Positions 1-5,398 of a stretch of DNA of 8,716 nt are shown piece by piece. This DNA comes from PVC group bacterium. Lineage in GTDB: Bacteria > Verrucomicrobiota > Kiritimatiellia > SS1-B-03-39 > UBA6053. Under the pieces are notes generated by a model that saw only the letters and a program-made list of their open reading frames with translations, was not told where the DNA came from and searched no databases. The position numbers and the translations under genes are program-made. The stretch covers positions 1 through 8,716 of the forward strand of contig PXDP01000452.1 of the NCBI GenBank assembly GCA_003565035.1, written 5' to 3'. Each line of letters begins with the position of its first letter. Position 1 is the first letter of the stretch.

Positions 1-624
1 AATCCAGTCGTACTCCGGATTGCGGATAAATTCCCCGAAGCGGGTGTCCCTCAATTGGTTGCCTTCCTCATCCCGCCAGGGGTAGCGGCGGAATCGGATT
101 TGCCAGCGGAAGGTGACGCAGGTGAGGTTCATGAAGTCGTGATAGAGGTTCATGCTGGAAATGTTACGGAGGTCGTTCCATTCGCTAATATCCTCGGCAT
201 ACGGTCCCCAACCCACGCCCTGGGCGAGCATGTAGATCAGGAAGGTGAAGCCTCTCGAGGTGCGGGTCATCTCGAAGCTTAATCCGATTTCGCCTTCAAA
301 TTCCTGTTGGGTCCAGAGTACAGCGTGGTAGGAGTCGTATAACTCCCGCATTTCGGGGGATTCGTTCCTTCGCGGCGCCAGGTCCGGTTCCGTGCCGGCC
401 TGGAAATGCAGCCCGTTTTCGTCATGGGTCAGCGTGGCTTTCTCGCCGTCCAAAAACCAATTTTCCCGCCAGTCGCCGGTCATGGAGTCTTCGAAGAGAA
501 TATTTTCGGACGAAGCGGAGTTGGAGGTCCCGTACGCGGGGGTTTGGCAGGCAGACGTGAAAAGGGTCATGATGGCGATGAAGGCTCCGAACAAAAGAGC
601 GGAAGAGGTGGGTTTTGTTTTCAT
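1..624 (-). CDS. DUF1961-like (YesU-type) exported lipoprotein, 3' end missing
   Basis: Open from ATG at 624 to the left edge: 208 codons with no stop, so the C-terminus lies outside the window. Residues 1-26 form a signal peptide (basic MKTK, hydrophobic core 9-22) ending in TSAC, so C26 may be lipidated; the lipobox is weak because Thr rather than Leu sits at -3. A low-complexity Ser/Asn linker follows. From about residue 41 the pattern fits DUF1961: an opening ILFEDSMTGDW, a strand near 101-119 (AVLWTQQEFEGEIGLSFEMT), then YMLAQGVGWGPYAEDISEW (131-149) and the DLRNISSMNLYHDFMN stretch. DUF1961 includes B. subtilis YesU, encoded in the rhamnogalacturonan cluster that also holds a GH42 enzyme; the fold is a concanavalin-like beta-sandwich of uncertain function. 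GGAG at 633-636 lies 8 nt before the ATG, the only good Shine-Dalgarno in the window. It is divergent from the lacI-family gene. The family call comes from remembered patterns, not a search; another sugar-binding beta-sandwich family is possible. Confidence 0.65.
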   Translation of the reverse strand, partial: MKTKPTSSALLFGAFIAIMTLFTSACQTPAYGTSNSASSENILFEDSMTGDWRENWFLDGEKATLTHDENGLHFQAGTEPDLAPRRNESPEMRELYDSYHAVLWTQQEFEGEIGLSFEMTRTSRGFTFLIYMLAQGVGWGPYAEDISEWNDLRNISSMNLYHDFMNLTCVTFRWQIRFRRYPWRDEEGNQLRDTRFGEFIRNPEYDWI

Positions 625-632
625 AAGGTTGA

Positions 633-636
633 CTCC
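633..636 (-). promoter_or_regulatory. Shine-Dalgarno of the DUF1961-like gene
   Basis: GGAG on the minus strand ends 8 nt before the ATG at 624. This spacing is ideal and supports that start. It stands out because the other five genes have no comparable site. Confidence 0.6.
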
Positions 637-667
637 GTAAGACTATTTTTGGGACGAGTATATCTTT

Positions 668-696
668 ACTTTGCCTTGCCACCTTTAGCCTGTCAA
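668..696 (-). promoter_or_regulatory. possible sigma70-type promoter for the DUF1961-like gene
   Basis: A perfect -35 hexamer TTGACA (minus strand, 696-691) is followed after 17 bp by CAAAGT (673-668), which matches TATAAT at only three of six positions. The -35 is convincing and the -10 is weak, so an activator or a different spacing may be involved. Confidence 0.25.
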
Positions 697-724
697 GAGA
701 TCAACATAATAAAATACAAAAAAC

Positions 725-739
725 TACTGTAAATTACAT
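725..739. promoter_or_regulatory. candidate operator, copy 1 of the shared TACTGTAAATWACAT motif
   Basis: TACTGTAAATTACAT contains a perfect odd palindrome TGTAA-A-TTACA (728-738). The same 15-mer recurs with one change at 5269-5283 in the other divergent intergenic region. It lies upstream of the TTGACA element of the leftward gene and upstream of lacI. Binding by the adjacent LacI protein is an inference: the motif lacks the central CpG usual for LacI-family operators. Confidence 0.45.
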
Positions 740-759
740 ATTCTGTTCGTGTAATACAT

Positions 760-772
760 TCCGGTATCCGGA
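760..772. promoter_or_regulatory. palindrome TCCGGTATCCGGA
   Basis: Perfect 5-bp arms (TCCGG/CCGGA) surround a 3-nt centre. It is a GC-rich island in an otherwise AT-rich spacer, 86 bp upstream of the lacI-family start. It could be a second operator type; no other copy was noticed in the intergenic regions. Confidence 0.25.
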
Positions 773-787
773 GGAGACTTTTTAGGT

Positions 788-817
788 TTGAAGTGATGTA
801 TGTAATTTCTATGTAAA
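788..817 (+). promoter_or_regulatory. possible promoter of the lacI-family gene
   Basis: TTGAAG (788-793), 18 bp, then TGTAAA (812-817); each hexamer matches the sigma70 consensus at four of six positions. A start near 824 would give a leader of about 35 nt. The direct repeat TATGTAA (799-805 and 810-816, 11 bp apart) overlaps the spacer and -10, so a protein bound there would block this promoter. Weak evidence. Confidence 0.3.
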
Positions 818-844
818 TATTATTGCGCATCAAGTGATTATGAG

Positions 845-859
845 TAATATGCGATATTA
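845..859. promoter_or_regulatory. inverted repeat overlapping the lacI-family start codon
   Basis: TAATAT-GCG-ATATTA has perfect 6-bp arms and its last base is the A of the ATG. Its position would suit autoregulation. The gene has no Shine-Dalgarno, so this AT-rich stretch is also the translation initiation region. The arms are pure A/T and could arise by chance. Confidence 0.3.
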
Positions 860-2010
860 TGACAAAAAATTCAGCTACCATCGCCGATGTTGCCCGCCAC
901 GCGGGTGTATCTACTGCAACGGTCTCCCGTTTGATTAATGGGATCGGGCCGGTCAGCAAACACACGGAAGAGCAGGTTCGCAACGCGATCCGTGACTTGT
1001 CCTATACACCCAAACGGAAACGTAAAAGCCCGTCCTCAGGTTCGGAGTCGGGGTCTCCGCCGCGCTCTATCGCTTTTTTGCGCATCGGCGATTTCAACAG
1101 TACGGACCGGTCCCCGGTCACCGAGCATTTGGTGGAGTCTCTGCACCGGAATGCCGATGTCCTGGGATGTAATCTCACCGTGCATCATGTGCCCGGTCTG
1201 GAAGGAACCGACGTTCGCCAGATTGTGGGCGATGCCGAAGGCGTGTTGCTCCGGACGTCCAATATTCACGAAGTGACCCGGGAATCGGCGGCCTGGTTGA
1301 ACCGTGTGCCGACGGTGCAGGTGCTGGGTGTAAGCCGCTGCAGACGTCTGTGGTTAGACCATGTAACCCCGGATAACGCGCAGGCGGGGACCCTGGCGGC
1401 GGAATATTTGATCGAGCAAGGGTGTGAACGGCTGGTCTTCGCTGCGCCGACTTTAATTTGCGGCGTGGGGCTGGAGCGGTGCGTCTCGTTTGTGCAAACC
1501 GCCTGCGAAGCGGGGAAAGATGTGCGGGTTCTTCTTCAATCCGGACAGAGCGCTGCGGATGACGGTCATTATGCTTTTGAACGGGACTTGGCGGGCTTTG
1601 ACGTGACATGCAAGGTGTTGAAGAATCGGGTGGAGTTTACCCGCGAGATCGCGTCCATCAATCCGGACCCCTTTGGACTGTTTATTCCCACCGATCTGGA
1701 ACTGGCCATGGTCATCCCACAGTTGCAAATGCTGGGGGTTGATTTTCAGAATGGGTCGCACGCCATTGGCTGCGATCACGAAACCCGCTGTTTTTCGGGG
1801 TTGGACTCCATGCCGGCGACCATGGATCTGCATTTGGAAAACATCGCGGCCCGGGCGATACGCCGCCTGATTTACCGGATCCAGCATCCCAACGAACCGC
1901 TGGTGCGCATCGCCGTGTCGCCCAATGTCGTTCCTCCGGACCAAGTGCTGGCCTCCGATCCGGAGGCCACGCTGGCCCACACTTATTCCGACATGGTGGG
2001 ACTGGATTAA
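859..2010 (+). CDS. LacI-family transcriptional regulator
   Basis: The 383-residue protein has the LacI/GalR architecture. The N-terminal helix-turn-helix is at about residues 6-27 (TIADVARHAGVSTATVSRLI); the positions equivalent to Tyr17, Gln18 and Arg22 of LacI are T19, A20 and R24. The periplasmic-binding-protein-like effector domain covers about 70-365, with the usual signatures DHVTPDNAQAGTLAAEYLIEQG (about 167-188), FGLFIPTDLELAM (272-284) and AIGCDHETRCFSGLDSMPAT (302-321), then the C-terminal SPNVVPPDQV (354-363). Residues 50-69 are unusual: instead of the hinge helix with Leu (AxxL) there is KRKRKSPSSGSESGSPPR. The start is fixed by the conserved N-terminus and an in-frame TGA at 841-843; no Shine-Dalgarno is seen. 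It sits between divergent and convergent sugar-use genes, so it likely represses them, and perhaps itself, until a sugar ligand binds. The specific ligand cannot be read from the sequence. Confidence 0.93.
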   Translation: MTKNSATIADVARHAGVSTATVSRLINGIGPVSKHTEEQVRNAIRDLSYTPKRKRKSPSSGSESGSPPRSIAFLRIGDFNSTDRSPVTEHLVESLHRNADVLGCNLTVHHVPGLEGTDVRQIVGDAEGVLLRTSNIHEVTRESAAWLNRVPTVQVLGVSRCRRLWLDHVTPDNAQAGTLAAEYLIEQGCERLVFAAPTLICGVGLERCVSFVQTACEAGKDVRVLLQSGQSAADDGHYAFERDLAGFDVTCKVLKNRVEFTREIASINPDPFGLFIPTDLELAMVIPQLQMLGVDFQNGSHAIGCDHETRCFSGLDSMPATMDLHLENIAARAIRRLIYRIQHPNEPLVRIAVSPNVVPPDQVLASDPEATLAHTYSDMVGLD

Positions 2011-2046
2011 GCGTAGGAAGCGTGGAAAGAAGATTGGGCCGTTTTG

Positions 2047-4062
2047 TTATGCGCTATACACCTCGAAAGGTTTAAGGGTGACGGTCTCTCCCGGAAGCTT
2101 CACCGTCTTCGGCTCCGCAGTGTAATTGATGATAAAGAGATGTTCTTTGCCATCTTTTTCCCGCAGGGTGGCGTGTACGCCCTGCGGCAGGTCGGTGTCT
2201 GCGGGGCGGAAAAGCGTCAGTTCCCGGGTCAGCATCAACGCGAAATCGCGGTAAAACGCGTCATCAAAGTTCCCGGCTAACACAAAGAGTTCACCTTGGC
2301 CAAAGATTTGGCGACAGGCGACGGGGGTGCCGGCCCAGTGACCCTCGCTCGGTACCGCCACAGGGGTTGCGCCCTCCAGCTTGAGAAGACCGAAGGCCCG
2401 ATCCACGCGGTAGGCGTCTCCCGGGAGGCTGAGGCTCTCGACGGCGAGGGTTTCGCCATCGAACAGCGAGTCCCATTCCGTCACCTTGACCCCCGCCGCC
2501 TTGTGCAGACCGTGCCCGGGCCAGCCGCCGAGCAGACAGCGGTTGTGTTCGTCGACGATGCCGGACAAATGGCTGAGCACCAGCCGGGCACCGGCGTCCA
2601 CCGCTTCCATGAGGGCTTCCGCCTGACCGGGTTTTAGCATATACTGGGCCGGAGCCAGGATCACGCGGCGGCCTGCGAGCTGTGCGCGGAAGTCTTCGGC
2701 GTCGGGCCAGATCACATCAGTGGGGACCCCGGCCTGCCACCAGCCCCGATGGTGATCGGTGAGCAGATCGTGATAGGTGTCGCGCGGATTCTTGGGTGTG
2801 GCGGGGGGCTGTCGGAGCCCGGCACTGGAGTTCAGCGCCCACTGGCTTTCCCAGTCGTGGAGGATGGCCACCTCGGCCCGGGGACAGGGGGATCCGGCCA
2901 CGGCGGCCTGCCGCCCGAGCCAGTCTCCGGCGGCGGCAACCTCCCGGAAAACGCGGTGATCGGTGCGGCTGTCGTGGTCCAGAATCGCGCCGTGGTATTT
3001 TTCCGCGCCGCCACGTCCTTTGCGGAACTGGAAGTAGAGTACCCCGTCCGCGCCATGGGCCACCGCCTGTGCGCATTCCATGAGATGAACGCCATTGGGT
3101 TTCAGTTTGTTGATGAGTTTCCAGTTCACGGCGGAAGGGCAGGACTCCATGAGGATCCAGGGGTTTCCCCGGGCCATGCCGCGCATGAGATCGTGCACCA
3201 GCGAGGTGTGCGCCGCTTTTTTCCACATGTCCGCTTCCCCGAAATAGTTCGGATAGGAATCGTTGGAGATCACATCGATGTGCCGCGACCAGCGCCAGTA
3301 GTCCCACGGGGGGCGGAAACACATGAAATTGGTGGACACCGGAATCTCCGGTGCGAACTGCTTCAGGGGGGCGATTTCGTTGTCCAGGTGCTCCATGTGC
3401 AGTATATTCACGAAGCGCTTCCAGTCCACCTGCATGCCGTCGATGCTTGTGTCGCGCGGATCGATTTGCGACCAGTCGGTGAAACTGTGGTTCCAAAACC
3501 GGGCCCACCAGGCACTGTTGAGCGCGTCCAGCGTTTGGTACCGCTCCTTCAGCCAGTTCCGAAAGCGCTCCAGGCAGTTCCCGCAGAAGCACTCTCCCTG
3601 GAGTTCATTGCTCACATGCCAAAGTTTCAGGGCGGGGTGACCGGCGTAGCGGCGGGCCAGGCGTTCATTGAGCGCGGCGACTTTTTCGCGGTACAGGGTG
3701 GAGGAGGGGCAGTGGTTATGACGGTGGCCGGATCGTTCCCGCTGTCCTTCGCGGTTCACCCGGCGGATTTCCGGGTATTTCTCTGACATCCACATCGGCT
3801 TGCTGCCGCTGGGGGTGGACAGAAATACGGAGAGACCTTCTGTGGTCAGCCGTTCCAGAAGACCGTCAAGCCACTCGAAGGTGTACCGACCCTCCTCCGG
3901 CTCGTAAAGCGTCCAGGCGAAAATGCCAACGGTTACGGTTGTGACCCCGGCACGTTTCATGGCCGCGATATCCTCGTTAAGGATATCCGGGCTGAGGTGC
4001 CATTGATCGGGGTTGTAATCGGCCCCGTGAAGGATGCGGTCAGAGTGCAGCGGGTTAGACAT
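2047..4062 (-). CDS. GH42 beta-galactosidase, cytoplasmic
   Basis: This 671-residue protein is a full-length GH42 enzyme, which hydrolyses terminal beta-D-galactosyl residues (some members also act on alpha-L-arabinosides). The TIM barrel covers about 8-385, starting HGADYNPDQW and VTTVTVGIFAWTLYEPEEG. The acid/base is E153 in WHVSNELQGE and the nucleophile is E306 in WILMESCPSAVNW. All four cysteines expected for the GH42 zinc site are present: C118 (HNHCPSS) and C158, C160, C163 (ECFCGNC). FRNWLKERYQTLDALN is a further family signature. A trimerisation-type alpha/beta domain follows (about 395-600), then a short C-terminal beta domain (about 620-671). No signal peptide, so it acts on imported oligosaccharides. 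I place the start at ATG 4062, which overlaps the upstream isomerase-like gene by 8 bp (ATGTCTAA); an in-frame ATG at 4113 would add 17 residues with no family resemblance. AAGAAG just before the start is at most a weak ribosome site, so translational coupling is likely. Confidence 0.93.
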   Translation of the reverse strand: MSNPLHSDRILHGADYNPDQWHLSPDILNEDIAAMKRAGVTTVTVGIFAWTLYEPEEGRYTFEWLDGLLERLTTEGLSVFLSTPSGSKPMWMSEKYPEIRRVNREGQRERSGHRHNHCPSSTLYREKVAALNERLARRYAGHPALKLWHVSNELQGECFCGNCLERFRNWLKERYQTLDALNSAWWARFWNHSFTDWSQIDPRDTSIDGMQVDWKRFVNILHMEHLDNEIAPLKQFAPEIPVSTNFMCFRPPWDYWRWSRHIDVISNDSYPNYFGEADMWKKAAHTSLVHDLMRGMARGNPWILMESCPSAVNWKLINKLKPNGVHLMECAQAVAHGADGVLYFQFRKGRGGAEKYHGAILDHDSRTDHRVFREVAAAGDWLGRQAAVAGSPCPRAEVAILHDWESQWALNSSAGLRQPPATPKNPRDTYHDLLTDHHRGWWQAGVPTDVIWPDAEDFRAQLAGRRVILAPAQYMLKPGQAEALMEAVDAGARLVLSHLSGIVDEHNRCLLGGWPGHGLHKAAGVKVTEWDSLFDGETLAVESLSLPGDAYRVDRAFGLLKLEGATPVAVPSEGHWAGTPVACRQIFGQGELFVLAGNFDDAFYRDFALMLTRELTLFRPADTDLPQGVHATLREKDGKEHLFIINYTAEPKTVKLPGETVTLKPFEVYSA

Positions 4063-5266
4063 ATCTTCTTGCGGCGGAGTCGTGGAGCCATTCGCGGGCC
4101 ACCCAGAGGGCATCCGCCTCGCTGATGTGGTTCCCCGCGACCTGCTCGTGCAAAAAGTCCGCCAAAAGGTTTTTCACCAGCATAGTTTTGGCATAACACC
4201 ATTCAATGCAGCGGCCGTCACTGGCCAAAAAGGTGCATTTTTCCGCCGGAACCGCCTCGAGACGCGCCTGCATGACCACGCGGTAGGTGCTGGGGCGGAA
4301 GTTGTACCACCACAGGCCGCCGGCATACACGTTGGGGAGCAAGCGGGCCGCCTGCGCCACATCCATGTTCAGACGGGGTGCCCCTGCAATCAGTTCGAAA
4401 TCGCAGTCATAGCGTTTAAACAGCGAATACAGATTCGGAACCGTGTGGGGCGATCCCGTGCCCAGCATCCCGCCCCCGCCCGGCAAGTGATTGATGCCCA
4501 GAAACAGCTGTGCGAACATGCCTTGCTGCTCGCTCAGCGCCTCGAAAATCGCGTGGGCGAGGAAGGCGTGCGCATCCAGTTCAGTCACCGTTGTTTTCGA
4601 CAGGGTATGTCCTTCAAGGATCCAATGCAGAATTTCTGCCTGCGAACCGCGTTCAAATGCGTAGGCGTGCACCCGCATGCCGCGGTATCCGCGGCTGGCA
4701 ATCCCGGCGATATCCGCTTTCACCGCCGCACAGGCCTCTTCGCCAACTGCGCAGGGATCGTCGGCTTCGGTCAGCGCCTTGATCCATTTGCCATATCCAC
4801 CCCAAAGGGGCAGGGAGGCACCCACCCCCGGCATGTTGGGGAAATCCACATCCCGTTCGATATTCGTGACAATGCGTTTAATCTGCAGTTTGTCCGCGAC
4901 TTTCACCGGCCAGTTGGGGTCTTCGGCGGAGGCTTTCACGGCCTCGTTGGCCCGCTGCAGGCTGGCCACATCAGACAATTCCAGATTGTAAAGGGTGCGG
5001 AACGTGTCCTGAACCACATGCGCCCAGGTGGTGTTGCGGGCCCGGGCAAAACAGTCCGCGAAGACCGCCATACGTTGCGTTTCCTCGAGGTCCGGGGCAT
5101 TCGCTGGGTAACCAACGGATTGCAATTCCTGTCGGAACCAGAAGTACTCGACAATATCCCAAAGGTTCTGTGCCGCCACGGGCACCTTGGGTTTGTTCAT
5201 GTGCGTGTGGGTATCGAACACCGGCAGGGTTCGTATCTCGTTTCTCCAATCATTACGTGTTTTCAT
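4055..5266 (-). CDS. uronate-isomerase-like protein of the amidohydrolase superfamily
   Basis: The 403-residue protein resembles glucuronate isomerase (UxaC; D-glucuronate to D-fructuronate, D-galacturonate to D-tagaturonate), but distantly. It has the metal-binding HxH at the end of strand 1 (FDTHTHM, H20 and H22), a following helical region NLWDIVEYFWFRQELQSVGYP (34-54) typical of UxaC-like proteins, MRVHAYA (197-203), FLGINHLPGG (255-264), ELIAGAPRLN (291-300), and SDGRCIEW (349-356), whose D350 is the likely metal-ligand Asp. It is shorter than typical UxaC (about 470). The usual UxaC motif TDSRSFLSYxRHEYFRR is replaced by SDGRCIEWCYAKTMLVKNLL, so the substrate may differ. ATG at 5266 is chosen: HxH then lies near the N-terminus as in the family, while the longer frame would begin with TTG at 5302. 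The inverted repeat at 5264-5284 overlaps this ATG and no Shine-Dalgarno is present. It is the first gene of a two-gene operon with GH42, and is divergent from the transporter-like gene. Confidence 0.75.
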   Translation of the reverse strand: MKTRNDWRNEIRTLPVFDTHTHMNKPKVPVAAQNLWDIVEYFWFRQELQSVGYPANAPDLEETQRMAVFADCFARARNTTWAHVVQDTFRTLYNLELSDVASLQRANEAVKASAEDPNWPVKVADKLQIKRIVTNIERDVDFPNMPGVGASLPLWGGYGKWIKALTEADDPCAVGEEACAAVKADIAGIASRGYRGMRVHAYAFERGSQAEILHWILEGHTLSKTTVTELDAHAFLAHAIFEALSEQQGMFAQLFLGINHLPGGGGMLGTGSPHTVPNLYSLFKRYDCDFELIAGAPRLNMDVAQAARLLPNVYAGGLWWYNFRPSTYRVVMQARLEAVPAEKCTFLASDGRCIEWCYAKTMLVKNLLADFLHEQVAGNHISEADALWVAREWLHDSAARRYV

Positions 5267-5284
5267 GTTACTGTAAATAACATG
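5264..5284. promoter_or_regulatory. candidate operator: 7-bp inverted repeat at the start of the isomerase-GH42 operon
   Basis: Perfect arms CATGTTA and TAACATG flank a 7-nt centre CTGTAAA. The embedded 15-mer TACTGTAAATAACAT (5269-5283) differs by one base from 725-739 near lacI. The left arm includes the ATG (5266-5264) of the isomerase-like gene. Binding here could repress both divergent units. In RNA, the same arms could pair around the loop UUUACAG and hide the start codon, so an RNA role cannot be excluded. Confidence 0.5.
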
Positions 5285-5398
5285 ACTTAACAACGTGTAC
5301 AATAAATAACTTTCACAAAATAATAGAAATAAATTTCATGATTTTTTTCTTGTGAACCTTCCCTTTCTCAGCTAAGCGAAATAAATTCCTGATTCGAT
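5267..5398. promoter_or_regulatory. divergent AT-rich intergenic control region
   Basis: This 132-bp gap separates the isomerase-like/GH42 operon from the membrane-protein gene. It contains the candidate operator (5264-5284), a degenerate partner TACAATAAATAAC (5298-5310; 11 of 13 matches to 5269-5281, 29 bp apart), the inverted repeat GAAAT-AA-ATTTC (5326-5337) and a second copy of GAAATAAATT at 5378-5387. No convincing -35/-10 pair was found in either direction, nor any Shine-Dalgarno upstream of 5399. Confidence 0.55.

Larger units (their letters stand above)
625..858. promoter_or_regulatory. divergent AT-rich intergenic control region
   Basis: This 234-bp gap between the DUF1961-like gene and the lacI-family gene has no credible coding sequence and is much more AT-rich than the flanking genes. 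It holds, in order, a TTGACA -35 for the leftward gene (691-696), an 11-bp odd palindrome TGTAAATTACA (728-738) inside the shared 15-mer (725-739), the palindrome TCCGGTATCCGGA (760-772), an 11-bp-phased direct repeat of TATGTAA (799-805 and 810-816) and the inverted repeat TAATATGCGATATTA (845-859) touching the lacI start. Such density suggests regulator binding on both sides. No riboswitch-like structure was recognised. Confidence 0.6.

Noticed and set aside
392..732. Short plus-strand frames (82 and 108 codons) across the left-hand gene
   Set aside because: They oppose an uninterrupted minus-strand gene with a signal peptide and a good Shine-Dalgarno, and have no features of their own.
2011..2046. 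Possible shared terminator between the convergent lacI-family and GH42 genes
   Set aside because: The 36-bp gap has no stable inverted repeat followed by a T-run in either direction.
2717..3592. A 291-codon minus-strand frame within GH42
   Set aside because: It is an out-of-frame reading of GH42, Arg/Pro/His-rich and without motifs.
2749..3786. A 345-codon plus-strand open frame opposite GH42
   Set aside because: The minus strand encodes a complete GH42 with catalytic and zinc residues. The plus frame is Gly/Val/His-rich, without domains, and is a codon-bias shadow.
4034..5290. A 418-codon plus-strand open frame opposite the isomerase-like gene
   Set aside because: It has no recognisable motif or membrane pattern, while the minus strand shows HxH and UxaC-like signatures and a coupled operon with GH42. 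A long antisense frame is expected from the GC-rich codon bias.
5267..5302. Extension of the isomerase-like protein to a TTG start at 5302
   Set aside because: It adds 12 residues outside the family pattern, uses a rare start codon, and would place the whole inverted repeat inside coding sequence. ATG 5266 is simpler.
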